Position numbers and translations under genes: made by a program. A stretch of DNA of 64,000 nt, taken from positions 10,518,001-10,582,000 of the forward strand of contig NC_092582.1 of assembly GCF_037975245.1 (NCBI RefSeq), written 5' to 3'. Below, piece after piece: positions 47,501-61,600 of the stretch; position 1 is the first letter of the stretch, and every line of letters starts with the position of its first letter. The notes beneath the pieces are model-generated. The model saw only the letters and a list, made by a program, of their open reading frames with translations, was not told where the DNA came from and did no database searches. Source of the stretch: Apostichopus japonicus (lineage: Eukaryota; Echinodermata; Holothuroidea; Aspidochirotida; Stichopodidae).

Positions 47501-49620
47501 AATCCGCCTAATATCTCAGTCCATACAGTGGCGCGATGGCTTGGCGCACTGTACGAGCTGATGAGCGAGGCTCTCTTTTGCATCGGCGGTTCGAGTCCCC
47601 GGTGATGACGTCTTTTGCCGATCTTTTACAGCCAGTGCCTACATGGGGAGCTGTAAGTATTAGTTAATCCGCCTAATATCTCAGTCCATACAGTGGCGCG
47701 GTGGCTTGGCGCACTGTACGAGCTGATGAGCGAGGCTCTCTTTTGCATCGGCGGTTCGAGTCCCCGGTGATGGCGTCTTTTGCCGATCTTTTACAGCCAG
47801 TGCCTACATGGGGAGCTGTAAGTATTAGTTAATCCGCCTAATATCTCAGTCCATACAGTGGCGCGATGGCTTGGCGCACTGTACGAGCTGATGAGCGAGG
47901 CTCTCTTTTGCATCGGCGGTTCGAGTCCCCGGTGATGACGTCTTTTGCCGATCTTTTACAGCCAGTGCCTACATGGGGAGCTGTAAGTATTAGTTAATCC
48001 ACCTAATATCTCAGTCCATACAGTGGCGCGATGGCTTGGCGCACTGTACGAGCTGATGAGCGAGGCTCTCTTTTGCATCGGCGGTTCGAGTCCCCGGTGA
48101 TGACGTCTTTTGCCGATCTGTTACAGCCAGTGCCTACATGGGGAGCTGTAAGTATTAGTTAATCCACCTAATATCTCAGTCTATACAGTGGCGCGATGGC
48201 TTGGCGCACTGTACGAGCTGATGAGCGAGGCTCTCTTTTGCATCGGCGGTTCGAGTCCCCGGTGATGACGTCTTTTGCCGATCTTTTACAGCCAGTGCCT
48301 ACATGGGGAGCTGTAAGTATTAGTTAATCCACCTAATATCTCAGTCCATACAGTGGCGCGATGGCTTGGCGCACTGTACGAGCTGATGAGCGAGGCTCTC
48401 TTTTGCATCGGCGGTTCGAGTCCCCGGTGATGACGTCTTTTGCCGATCTTTTACAGCCAGTGCCTACATGGGGAGCTGTAAGTATTAGTTAATCCACCTA
48501 ATATCTCAGTCCATACAGTGGCGCGACGGCTTGGCGCACTGTACGAGCTGATGAGCGAGGCTCTCTTTTGCATCGGCGGTTCGAGTCCCCGGTGATGACG
48601 TCTTTTGCCGATCTTTTACAGCCAGTGCCTACATGGGGAGCTGTAAGTATTAGTTAATCCACCTAATATCTCAGTCCATACAGTGGCGCGACGGCTTGGC
48701 GCACTGTACGAGCTGATGAGCGAGGCTCTCTTTTGCATCGGCGGTTCGAGTCCCCGGTGATGACGTCTTTTGCCGATCTTTTACAGCCAGTGCCTACATG
48801 GGGAGCTGTAAGTATTAGTTAATCCACCTAATATCTCAGTCCATACAGTGGCGCGACGGCTTGGCGCACTGTACGAGCTGATGAGCGAGGCTCTCTTTTG
48901 CATCGGCGGTTCGAGTCCCCGGTGATGACGTCTTTTGCCGATCTTTTACAGCCAGTGCCTACATGGGGAGCTGTAAGTATTAGTTAATCCACCTAATATC
49001 TCAGTCCATACAGTGGCGCGACGGCTTGGCGCACTGTACGAGCTGATGAGCGAGGCTCTCTTTTGCATCGGCGGTTCGAGTCCCCGGTGATGACGTCTTT
49101 TGCCGATCTTTTACAGCCAGTGCCTACATGGGGAGCTGTAAGTATTAGTTAATCCACCTAATATCTCAGTCCATACAGTGGCGCGACGGCTTGGCGCACT
49201 GTACGAGCTGATGAGCGAGGCTCTCTTTTGCATCGGCGGTTCGAGTCCCCGGTGATGACGTCTTTTGCCGATCTTTTACAGCCAGTGCCTACATGGGGAG
49301 CTGTAAGTATTAGTTAATCCACCTAATATCTCAGTCCATACAGTGGCGCGACGGCTTGGCGCACTGTACGAGCTGATGAGCGAGGCTCTCTTTTGCATCG
49401 GCGGTTCGAGTCCCCGGTGATGACGTCTTTTGCCGATCTTTTACAGCCAGTGCCTACATGGGGAGCTGTAAGTATTAGTTAATCCACCTAATATCTCAGT
49501 CCATACAGTGGCGCGACGGCTTGGCGCACTGTACGAGCTGATGAGCGAGGCTCTCTTTTGCATCGGCGGTTCGAGTCCCCGGTGATGACGTCTTTTGCCG
49601 ATCTTTTACAGCCAGTGCCT
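35571..49620 (+). repeat. Satellite domain with GCCGATC, GCCAGTG and mostly AATCCGCC
   Basis: Units read GCCGATC and GCCAGTGCC. The A-box region is GCGCGACGG or GCGCGATGG in runs. AATCCGCC dominates, with AATCCACC runs at about 37.7-39.5 kb and from about 48.0 kb. CATCGGCGG replaces CATCGGTGG at about 36.0-38.0 kb and 45.6-49.6 kb. Variant runs several units long are the pattern left by unequal exchange and conversion. Confidence 0.85.
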
Positions 49621-52600
49621 ACATGGGGAGCTGTAAGTATTAGTTAATCCACCTAATATCTCAGTCCATACAGTGGCGCGGTGGCTTGGCGCACTGTACG
49701 AGCTGATGAGCGAGGCTCTCTTTTGCATCGGTGGTTCGAGTCCCCGGTGATGACGTCTTTTGCCGATCTTTTACAGCCAGTGCCTACATGGGGAGCTGTA
49801 AGTATTAGTTAATCCACCTAATATCTCAGTCCATACAGTGGCGCGGTGGCTTGGCGCACTGTACGAGCTGATGAGCGAGGCTCTCTTTTGCATCGGTGGT
49901 TCGAGTCCCCGGTGATGACGTCTTTTGCCGATCTTTTACAGCCAGTGCCTACATGGGGAGCTGTAAGTATTAGTTAATCCACCTAATATCTCAGTCCATA
50001 CAGTGGCGCGGTGGCTTGGCGCACTGTACGAGCTGATGAGCGAGGCTCTCTTTTGCATCGGTGGTTCGAGTCCCCGGTGATGACGTCTTTTGCCGATCTT
50101 TTACAGCCAGTGCCTACATGGGGAGCTGTAAGTATTAGTTAATCCACCTAATATCTCAGTCCATACAGTGGCGCGGTGGCTTGGCGCACTGTACGAGCTG
50201 ATGAGCGAGGCTCTCTTTTGCATCGGTGGTTCGAGTCCCCGGTGATGACGTCTTTTGCCGATCTTTTACAGCCAGTGCCTACATGGGGAGCTGTAAGTAT
50301 TAGTTAATCCACCTAATATCTCAGTCCATACAGTGGCGCGGTGGCTTGGCGCACTGTACGAGCTGATGAGCGAGGCTCTCTTTTGCATCGGTGGTTCGAG
50401 TCCCCGGTGATGACGTCTTTTGCCGATCTTTTACAGCCAGTGCCTACATGGGGAGCTGTAAGTATTAGTTAATCCACCTAATATCTCAGTCCATACAGTG
50501 GCGCGGTGGCTTGGCGCACTGTACGAGCTGATGAGCGAGGCTCTCTTTTGCATCGGTGGTTCGAGTCCCCGGTGATGACGTCTTTTGCCGATCTTTTACA
50601 GCCAGTGCCTACATGGGGAGCTGTAAGTATTAGTTAATCCACCTAATATCTCAGTCCATACAGTGGCGCGGTGGCTTGGCGCACTGTACGAGCTGATGAG
50701 CGAGGCTCTCTTTTGCATCGGTGGTTCGAGTCCCCGGTGATGACGTCTTTTGCCGATCTTTTACAGCCAGTGCCTACATGGGGAGCTGTAAGTATTAGTT
50801 AATCCACCTAATATCTCAGTCCATACAGTGGCGCGATGGCTTGGCGCACTGTACGAGCTGATGAGCGAGGCTCTCTTTTGCATCGGTGGTTCGAGTCCCC
50901 GGTGATGACGTCTTTTGCCGATCTTTTACAGCCAGTGCCTACATGGGGAGCTGTAAGTATTAGTTAATCCACCTAATATCTCAGTCCATACAGTGGCGCG
51001 GTGGCTTGGCGCACTGTACGAGCTGATGAGCGAGGCTCTCTTTTGCATCGGTGGTTCGAGTCCCCGGTGATGACGTCTTTTGCCGATCTTTTACAGCCAG
51101 TGCCTACATGGGGAGCTGTAAGTATTAGTTAATCCACCTAATATCTCAGTCCATACAGTGGCGCGGTGGCTTGGCGCACTGTACGAGCTGATGAGCGAGG
51201 CTCTCTTTTGCATCGGTGGTTCGAGTCCCCGGTGATGACGTCTTTTGCCGATCTTTTACAGCCAGTGCCTACATGGGGAGCTGTAAGTATTAGTTAATCC
51301 ACCTAATATCTCAGTCCATACAGTGGCGCGGTGGCTTGGCGCACTGTACGAGCTGATGAGCGAGGCTCTCTTTTGCATCGGTGGTTCGAGTCCCCGGTGA
51401 TGACGTCTTTTGCCGATCTTTTACAGCCAGTGCCTACATGGGGAGCTGTAAGTATTAGTTAATCCACCTAATATCTCAGTCCATACAGTGGCGCGGTGGC
51501 TTGGCGCACTGTACGAGCTGATGAGCGAGGCTCTCTTTTGCATCGGTGGTTCGAGTCCCCGGTGATGACGTCTTTTGCCGATCTTTTACAGCCAGTGCCT
51601 ACATGGGGAGCTGTAAGTATTAGTTAATCCACCTAATATCTCAGTCCATACAGTGGCGCGGTGGCTTGGCGCACTGTACGAGCTGATGAGCGAGGCTCTC
51701 TTTTGCATCGGTGGTTCGAGTCCCCGGTGATGACGTCTTTTGCCGATCTTTTACAGCCAGTGCCTACATGGGGAGCTGTAAGTATTAGTTAATCCACCTA
51801 ATATCTCAGTCCATACAGTGGCGCGGTGGCTTGGCGCACTGTACGAGCTGATGAGCGAGGCTCTCTTTTGCATCGGTGGTTCGAGTCCCCGGTGATGACG
51901 TCTTTTGCCGATCTTTTACAGCCAGTGCCTACATGGGGAGCTGTAAGTATTAGTTAATCCACCTAATATCTCAGTCCATACAGTGGCGCGGTGGCTTGGC
52001 GCACTGTACGAGCTGATGAGCGAGGCTCTCTTTTGCATCGGTGGTTCGAGTCCCCGGTGATGACGTCTTTTGCCGATCTTTTACAGCCAGTGCCTACATG
52101 GGGAGCTGTAAGTATTAGTTAATCCACCTAATATCTCAGTCCATACAGTGGCGCGGTGGCTTGGCGCACTGTACGAGCTGATGAGCGAGGCTCTCTTTTG
52201 CATCGGTGGTTCGAGTCCCCGGTGATGACGTCTTTTGCCGATCTTTTACAGCCAGTGCCTACATGGGGAGCTGTAAGTATTAGTTAATCCACCTAATATC
52301 TCAGTCCATACAGTGGCGCGGTGGCTTGGCGCACTGTACGAGCTGATGAGCGAGGCTCTCTTTTGCATCGGTGGTTCGAGTCCCCGGTGATGACGTCTTT
52401 TGCCGATCTTTTACAGCCAGTGCCTACATGGGGAGCTGTAAGTATTAGTTAATCCACCTAATATCTCAGTCCATACAGTGGCGCGGTGGCTTGGCGCACT
52501 GTACGAGCTGATGAGCGAGGCTCTCTTTTGCATCGGTGGTTCGAGTCCCCGGTGATGACGTCTTTTGCCGATCTTTTACAGCCAGTGCCTACATGGGGAG

Positions 52601-55600
52601 CTGTAAGTATTAGTTAATCCACCTAATATCTCAGTCCATACAGTGGCGCGGTGGCTTGGCGCACTGTACGAGCTGATGAGCGAGGCTCTCTTTTGCATCG
52701 GTGGTTCGAGTCCCCGGTGATGACGTCTTTTGCCGATCTTTTACAGCCAGTGCCTACATGGGGAGCTGTAAGTATTAGTTAATCCACCTAATATCTCAGT
52801 CCATACAGTGGCGCGGTGGCTTGGCGCACTGTACGAGCTGATGAGCGAGGCTCTCTTTTGCATCGGTGGTTCGAGTCCCCGGTGATGACGTCTTTTGCCG
52901 ATCTTTTACAGCCAGTGCCTACATGGGGAGCTGTAAGTATTAGTTAATCCACCTAATATCTCAGTCCATACAGTGGCGCGATGGCTTGGCGCACTGTACG
53001 AGCTGATGAGCGAGGCTCTCTTTTGCATCGGTGGTTCGAGTCCCCGGTGATGACGTCTTTTGCCGATCTTTTACAGCCAGTGCCTACATGGGGAGCTGTA
53101 AGTATTAGTTAATCCACCTAATATCTCAGTCCATACAGTGGCGCGGTGGCTTGGCGCACTGTACGAGCTGATGAGCGAGGCTCTCTTTTGCATCGGTGGT
53201 TCGAGTCCCCGGTGATGACGTCTTTTGCCGATCTTTTACAGCCAGTGCCTACATGGGGAGCTGTAAGTATTAGTTAATCCACCTAATATCTCAGTCCATA
53301 CAGTGGCGCGGTGGCTTGGCGCACTGTACGAGCTGATGAGCGAGGCTCTCTTTTGCATCGGTGGTTCGAGTCCCCGGTGATGACGTCTTTTGCCGATCTT
53401 TTACAGCCAGTGCCTACATGGGGAGCTGTAAGTATTAGTTAATCCACCTAATATCTCAGTCCATACAGTGGCGCGGTGGCTTGGCGCACTGTACGAGCTG
53501 ATGAGCGAGGCTCTCTTTTGCATCGGTGGTTCGAGTCCCCGGTGATGACGTCTTTTGCCGATCTTTTACAGCCAGTGCCTACATGGGGAGCTGTAAGTAT
53601 TAGTTAATCCACCTAATATCTCAGTCCATACAGTGGCGCGGTGGCTTGGCGCACTGTACGAGCTGATGAGCGAGGCTCTCTTTTGCATCGGTGGTTCGAG
53701 TCCCCGGTGATGACGTCTTTTGCCGATCTTTTACAGCCAGTGCCTACATGGGGAGCTGTAAGTATTAGTTAATCCACCTAATATCTCAGTCCATACAGTG
53801 GCGCGGTGGCTTGGCGCACTGTACGAGCTGATGAGCGAGGCTCTCTTTTGCATCGGTGGTTCGAGTCCCCGGTGATGACGTCTTTTGCCGATCTTTTACA
53901 GCCAGTGCCTACATGGGGAGCTGTAAGTATTAGTTAATCCACCTAATATCTCAGTCCATACAGTGGCGCGGTGGCTTGGCGCACTGTACGAGCTGATGAG
54001 CGAGGCTCTCTTTTGCATCGGTGGTTCGAGTCCCCGGTGATGACGTCTTTTGCCGATCTTTTACAGCCAGTGCCTACATGGGGAGCTGTAAGTATTAGTT
54101 AATCCACCTAATATCTCAGTCCATACAGTGGCGCGGTGGCTTGGCGCACTGTACGAGCTGATGAGCGAGGCTCTCTTTTGCATCGGTGGTTCGAGTCCCC
54201 GGTGATGACGTCTTTTGCCGATCTTTTACAGCCAGTGCCTACATGGGGAGCTGTAAGTATTAGTTAATCCACCTAATATCTCAGTCCATACAGTGGCGCG
54301 GTGGCTTGGCGCACTGTACGAGCTGATGAGCGAGGCTCTCTTTTGCATCGGTGGTTCGAGTCCCCGGTGATGACGTCTTTTGCCGATCTTTTACAGCCAG
54401 TGCCTACATGGGGAGCTGTAAGTATTAGTTAATCCACCTAATATCTCAGTCCATACAGTGGCGCGGTGGCTTGGCGCACTGTACGAGCTGATGAGCGAGG
54501 CTCTCTTTTGCATCGGTGGTTCGAGTCCCCGGTGATGACGTCTTTTGCCGATCTTTTACAGCCAGTGCCTACATGGGGAGCTGTAAGTATTAGTTAATCC
54601 ACCTAATATCTCAGTCCATACAGTGGCGCGGTGGCTTGGCGCACTGTACGAGCTGATGAGCGAGGCTCTCTTTTGCATCGGTGGTTCGAGTCCCCGGTGA
54701 TGACGTCTTTTGCCGATCTTTTACAGCCAGTGCCTACATGGGGAGCTGTAAGTATTAGTTAATCCACCTAATATCTCAGTCCATACAGTGGCGCGGTGGC
54801 TTGGCGCACTGTACGAGCTGATGAGCGAGGCTCTCTTTTGCATCGGTGGTTCGAGTCCCCGGTGATGACGTCTTTTGCCGATCTTTTACAGCCAGTGCCT
54901 ACATGGGGAGCTGTAAGTATTAGTTAATCCACCTAATATCTCAGTCCATACAGTGGCGCGACGGCTTGGCGCACTGTACGAGCTGATGAGCGAGGCTCTC
55001 TTTTGCATCGGTGGTTCGAGTCCCCGGTGATGACGTCTTTTGCCGATCTTTTACAGCCAGTGCCTACATGGGGAGCTGTAAGTATTAGTTAATCCACCTA
55101 ATATCTCAGTCCATACAGTGGCGCGACGGCTTGGCGCACTGTACGAGCTGATGAGCGAGGCTCTCTTTTGCATCGGTGGTTCGAGTCCCCGGTGATGACG
55201 TCTTTTGCCGATCTTTTACAGCCAGTGCCTACATGGGGAGCTGTAAGTATTAGTTAATCCACCTAATATCTCAGTCCATACAGTGGCGCGACGGCTTGGC
55301 GCACTGTACGAGCTGATGAGCGAGGCTCTCTTTTGCATCGGTGGTTCGAGTCCCCGGTGATGACGTCTTTTGCCGATCTTTTACAGCCAGTGCCTACATG
55401 GGGAGCTGTAAGTATTAGTTAATCCACCTAATATCTCAGTCCATACAGTGGCGCGATGGCTTGGCGCACTGTACGAGCTGATGAGCGAGGCTCTCTTTTG
55501 CATCGGTGGTTCGAGTCCCCGGTGATGACGTCTTTTGCCGATCTTTTACAGCCAGTGCCTACATGGGGAGCTGTAAGTATTAGTTAATCCACCTAATATC

Positions 55601-58600
55601 TCAGTCCATACAGTGGCGCGATGGCTTGGCGCACTGTACGAGCTGATGAGCGAGGCTCTCTTTTGCATCGGTGGTTCGAGTCCCCGGTGATGACGTCTTT
55701 TGCCGATCTTTTACAGCCAGTGCCTACATGGGGAGCTGTAAGTATTAGTTAATCCACCTAATATCTCAGTCCATACAGTGGCGCGATGGCTTGGCGCACT
55801 GTACGAGCTGATGAGCGAGGCTCTCTTTTGCATCGGTGGTTCGAGTCCCCGGTGATGACGTCTTTTGCCGATCTTTTACAGCCAGTGCCTACATGGGGAG
55901 CTGTAAGTATTAGTTAATCCACCTAATATCTCAGTCCATACAGTGGCGCGATGGCTTGGCGCACTGTACGAGCTGATGAGCGAGGCTCTCTTTTGCATCG
56001 GTGGTTCGAGTCCCCGGTGATGACGTCTTTTGCCGATCTTTTACAGCCAGTGCCTACATGGGGAGCTGTAAGTATTAGTTAATCCACCTAATATCTCAGT
56101 CCATACAGTGGCGCGATGGCTTGGCGCACTGTACGAGCTGATGAGCGAGGCTCTCTTTTGCATCGGTGGTTCGAGTCCCCGGTGATGACGTCTTTTGCCG
56201 ATCTTTTACAGCCAGTGCCTACATGGGGAGCTGTAAGTATTAGTTAATCCACCTAATATCTCAGTCCATACAGTGGCGCGGTGGCTTGGCGCACTGTACG
56301 AGCTGATGAGCGAGGCTCTCTTTTGCATCGGTGGTTCGAGTCCCCGGTGATGACGTCTTTTGCCGATCTTTTACAGCCAGTGCCTACATGGGGAGCTGTA
56401 AGTATTAGTTAATCCACCTAATATCTCAGTCCATACAGTGGCGCGGTGGCTTGGCGCACTGTACGAGCTGATGAGCGAGGCTCTCTTTTGCATCGGTGGT
56501 TCGAGTCCCCGGTGATGACGTCTTTTGCCGATCTTTTACAGCCAGTGCCTACATGGGGAGCTGTAAGTATTAGTTAATCCACCTAATATCTCAGTCCATA
56601 CAGTGGCGCGATGGCTTGGCGCACTGTACGAGCTGATGAGCGAGGCTCTCTTTTGCATCGGTGGTTCGAGTCCCCGGTGATGACGTCTTTTGCCGATCTT
56701 TTACAGCCAGTGCCTACATGGGGAGCTGTAAGTATTAGTTAATCCACCTAATATCTCAGTCCATACAGTGGCGCGGTGGCTTGGCGCACTGTACGAGCTG
56801 ATGAGCGAGGCTCTCTTTTGCATCGGTGGTTCGAGTCCCCGGTGATGACGTCTTTTGCCGATCTTTTACAGCCAGTGCCTACATGGGGAGCTGTAAGTAT
56901 TAGTTAATCCACCTAATATCTCAGTCCATACAGTGGCGCGATGGCTTGGCGCACTGTACGAGCTGATGAGCGAGGCTCTCTTTTGCATCGGTGGTTCGAG
57001 TCCCCGGTGATGACGTCTTTTGCCGATCTTTTACAGCCAGTGCCTACATGGGGAGCTGTAAGTATTAGTTAATCCACCTAATATCTCAGTCCATACAGTG
57101 GCGCGATGGCTTGGCGCACTGTACGAGCTGATGAGCGAGGCTCTCTTTTGCATCGGTGGTTCGAGTCCCCGGTGATGACGTCTTTTGCCGATCTTTTACA
57201 GCCAGTGCCTACATGGGGAGCTGTAAGTATTAGTTAATCCACCTAATATCTCAGTCCATACAGTGGCGCGATGGCTTGGCGCACTGTACGAGCTGATGAG
57301 CGAGGCTCTCTTTTGCATCGGTGGTTCGAGTCCCCGGTGATGACGTCTTTTGCCGATCTTTTACAGCCAGTGCCTACATGGGGAGCTGTAAGTATTAGTT
57401 AATCCACCTAATATCTCAGTCCATACAGTGGCGCGATGGCTTGGCGCACTGTACGAGCTGATGAGCGAGGCTCTCTTTTGCATCGGTGGTTCGAGTCCCC
57501 GGTGATGACGTCTTTTGCCGATCTTTTACAGCCAGTGCCTACATGGGGAGCTGTAAGTATTAGTTAATCCACCTAATATCTCAGTCCATACAGTGGCGCG
57601 GTGGCTTGGCGCACTGTACGAGCTGATGAGCGAGGCTCTCTTTTGCATCGGTGGTTCGAGTCCCCGGTGATGACGTCTTTTGCCGATCTTTTACAGCCAG
57701 TGCCTACATGGGGAGCTGTAAGTATTAGTTAATCCACCTAATATCTCAGTCCATACAGTGGCGCGGTGGCTTGGCGCACTGTACGAGCTGATGAGCGAGG
57801 CTCTCTTTTGCATCGGTGGTTCGAGTCCCCGGTGATGACGTCTTTTGCCGATCTTTTACAGCCAGTGCCTACATGGGGAGCTGTAAGTATTAGTTAATCC
57901 ACCTAATATCTCAGTCCATACAGTGGCGCGGTGGCTTGGCGCACTGTACGAGCTGATGAGCGAGGCTCTCTTTTGCATCGGTGGTTCGAGTCCCCGGTGA
58001 TGACGTCTTTTGCCGATCTTTTACAGCCAGTGCCTACATGGGGAGCTGTAAGTATTAGTTAATCCACCTAATATCTCAGTCCATACAGTGGCGCGGTGGC
58101 TTGGCGCACTGTACGAGCTGATGAGCGAGGCTCTCTTTTGCATCGGTGGTTCGAGTCCCCGGTGATGACGTCTTTTGCCGATCTTTTACAGCCAGTGCCT
58201 ACATGGGGAGCTGTAAGTATTAGTTAATCCACCTAATATCTCAGTCCATACAGTGGCGCGGTGGCTTGGCGCACTGTACGAGCTGATGAGCGAGGCTCTC
58301 TTTTGCATCGGTGGTTCGAGTCCCCGGTGATGACGTCTTTTGCCGATCTTTTACAGCCAGTGCCTACATGGGGAGCTGTAAGTATTAGTTAATCCACCTA
58401 ATATCTCAGTCCATACAGTGGCGCGGTGGCTTGGCGCACTGTACGAGCTGATGAGCGAGGCTCTCTTTTGCATCGGTGGTTCGAGTCCCCGGTGATGACG
58501 TCTTTTGCCGATCTTTTACAGCCAGTGCCTACATGGGGAGCTGTAAGTATTAGTTAATCCACCTAATATCTCAGTCCATACAGTGGCGCGGTGGCTTGGC

Positions 58601-61600
58601 GCACTGTACGAGCTGATGAGCGAGGCTCTCTTTTGCATCGGTGGTTCGAGTCCCCGGTGATGACGTCTTTTGCCGATCTTTTACAGCCAGTGCCTACATG
58701 GGGAGCTGTAAGTATTAGTTAATCCACCTAATATCTCAGTCCATACAGTGGCGCGATGGCTTGGCGCACTGTACGAGCTGATGAGCGAGGCTCTCTTTTG
58801 CATCGGTGGTTCGAGTCCCCGGTGATGACGTCTTTTGCCGATCTTTTACAGCCAGTGCCTACATGGGGAGCTGTAAGTATTAGTTAATCCACCTAATATC
58901 TCAGTCCATACAGTGGCGCGGTGGCTTGGCGCACTGTACGAGCTGATGAGCGAGGCTCTCTTTTGCATCGGTGGTTCGAGTCCCCGGTGATGACGTCTTT
59001 TGCCGATCTTTTACAGCCAGTGCCTACATGGGGAGCTGTAAGTATTAGTTAATCCACCTAATATCTCAGTCCATACAGTGGCGCGATGGCTTGGCGCACT
59101 GTACGAGCTGATGAGCGAGGCTCTCTTTTGCATCGGTGGTTCGAGTCCCCGGTGATGACGTCTTTTGCCGATCTTTTACAGCCAGTGCCTACATGGGGAG
59201 CTGTAAGTATTAGTTAATCCACCTAATATCTCAGTCCATACAGTGGCGCGATGGCTTGGCGCACTGTACGAGCTGATGAGCGAGGCTCTCTTTTGCATCG
59301 GTGGTTCGAGTCCCCGGTGATGACGTCTTTTGCCGATCTTTTACAGCCAGTGCCTACATGGGGAGCTGTAAGTATTAGTTAATCCACCTAATATCTCAGT
59401 CCATACAGTGGCGCGGTGGCTTGGCGCACTGTACGAGCTGATGAGCGAGGCTCTCTTTTGCATCGGTGGTTCGAGTCCCCGGTGATGACGTCTTTTGCCG
59501 ATCTTTTACAGCCAGTGCCTACATGGGGAGCTGTAAGTATTAGTTAATCCACCTAATATCTCAGTCCATACAGTGGCGCGGTGGCTTGGCGCACTGTACG
59601 AGCTGATGAGCGAGGCTCTCTTTTGCATCGGTGGTTCGAGTCCCCGGTGATGACGTCTTTTGCCGATCTTTTACAGCCAGTGCCTACATGGGGAGCTGTA
59701 AGTATTAGTTAATCCACCTAATATCTCAGTCCATACAGTGGCGCGGTGGCTTGGCGCACTGTACGAGCTGATGAGCGAGGCTCTCTTTTGCATCGGTGGT
59801 TCGAGTCCCCGGTGATGACGTCTTTTGCCGATCTTTTACAGCCAGTGCCTACATGGGGAGCTGTAAGTATTAGTTAATCCACCTAATATCTCAGTCCATA
59901 CAGTGGCGCGATGGCTTGGCGCACTGTACGAGCTGATGAGCGAGGCTCTCTTTTGCATCGGTGGTTCGAGTCCCCGGTGATGACGTCTTTTGCCGATCTT
60001 TTACAGCCAGTGCCTACATGGGGAGCTGTAAGTATTAGTTAATCCACCTAATATCTCAGTCCATACAGTGGCGCGGTGGCTTGGCGCACTGTACGAGCTG
60101 ATGAGCGAGGCTCTCTTTTGCATCGGTGGTTCGAGTCCCCGGTGATGACGTCTTTTGCCGATCTTTTACAGCCAGTGCCTACATGGGGAGCTGTAAGTAT
60201 TAGTTAATCCACCTAATATCTCAGTCCATACAGTGGCGCGGTGGCTTGGCGCACTGTACGAGCTGATGAGCGAGGCTCTCTTTTGCATCGGTGGTTCGAG
60301 TCCCCGGTGATGACGTCTTTTGCCGATCTTTTACAGCCAGTGCCTACATGGGGAGCTGTAAGTATTAGTTAATCCACCTAATATCTCAGTCCATACAGTG
60401 GCGCGGTGGCTTGGCGCACTGTACGAGCTGATGAGCGAGGCTCTCTTTTGCATCGGTGGTTCGAGTCCCCGGTGATGACGTCTTTTGCCGATCTTTTACA
60501 GCCAGTGCCTACATGGGGAGCTGTAAGTATTAGTTAATCCACCTAATATCTCAGTCCATACAGTGGCGCGGTGGCTTGGCGCACTGTACGAGCTGATGAG
60601 CGAGGCTCTCTTTTGCATCGGTGGTTCGAGTCCCCGGTGATGACGTCTTTTGCCGATCTTTTACAGCCAGTGCCTACATGGGGAGCTGTAAGTATTAGTT
60701 AATCCACCTAATATCTCAGTCCATACAGTGGCGCGGTGGCTTGGCGCACTGTACGAGCTGATGAGCGAGGCTCTCTTTTGCATCGGTGGTTCGAGTCCCC
60801 GGTGATGACGTCTTTTGCCGATCTTTTACAGCCAGTGCCTACATGGGGAGCTGTAAGTATTAGTTAATCCACCTAATATCTCAGTCCATACAGTGGCGCG
60901 GTGGCTTGGCGCACTGTACGAGCTGATGAGCGAGGCTCTCTTTTGCATCGGTGGTTCGAGTCCCCGGTGATGACGTCTTTTGCCGATCTTTTACAGCCAG
61001 TGCCTACATGGGGAGCTGTAAGTATTAGTTAATCCACCTAATATCTCAGTCCATACAGTGGCGCGATGGCTTGGCGCACTGTACGAGCTGATGAGCGAGG
61101 CTCTCTTTTGCATCGGTGGTTCGAGTCCCCGGTGATGACGTCTTTTGCCGATCTTTTACAGCCAGTGCCTACATGGGGAGCTGTAAGTATTAGTTAATCC
61201 ACCTAATATCTCAGTCCATACAGTGGCGCGGTGGCTTGGCGCACTGTACGAGCTGATGAGCGAGGCTCTCTTTTGCATCGGTGGTTCGAGTCCCCGGTGA
61301 TGACGTCTTTTGCCGATCTTTTACAGCCAGTGCCTACATGGGGAGCTGTAAGTATTAGTTAATCCACCTAATATCTCAGTCCATACAGTGGCGCGATGGC
61401 TTGGCGCACTGTACGAGCTGATGAGCGAGGCTCTCTTTTGCATCGGTGGTTCGAGTCCCCGGTGATGACGTCTTTTGCCGATCTTTTACAGCCAGTGCCT
61501 ACATGGGGAGCTGTAAGTATTAGTTAATCCACCTAATATCTCAGTCCATACAGTGGCGCGGTGGCTTGGCGCACTGTACGAGCTGATGAGCGAGGCTCTC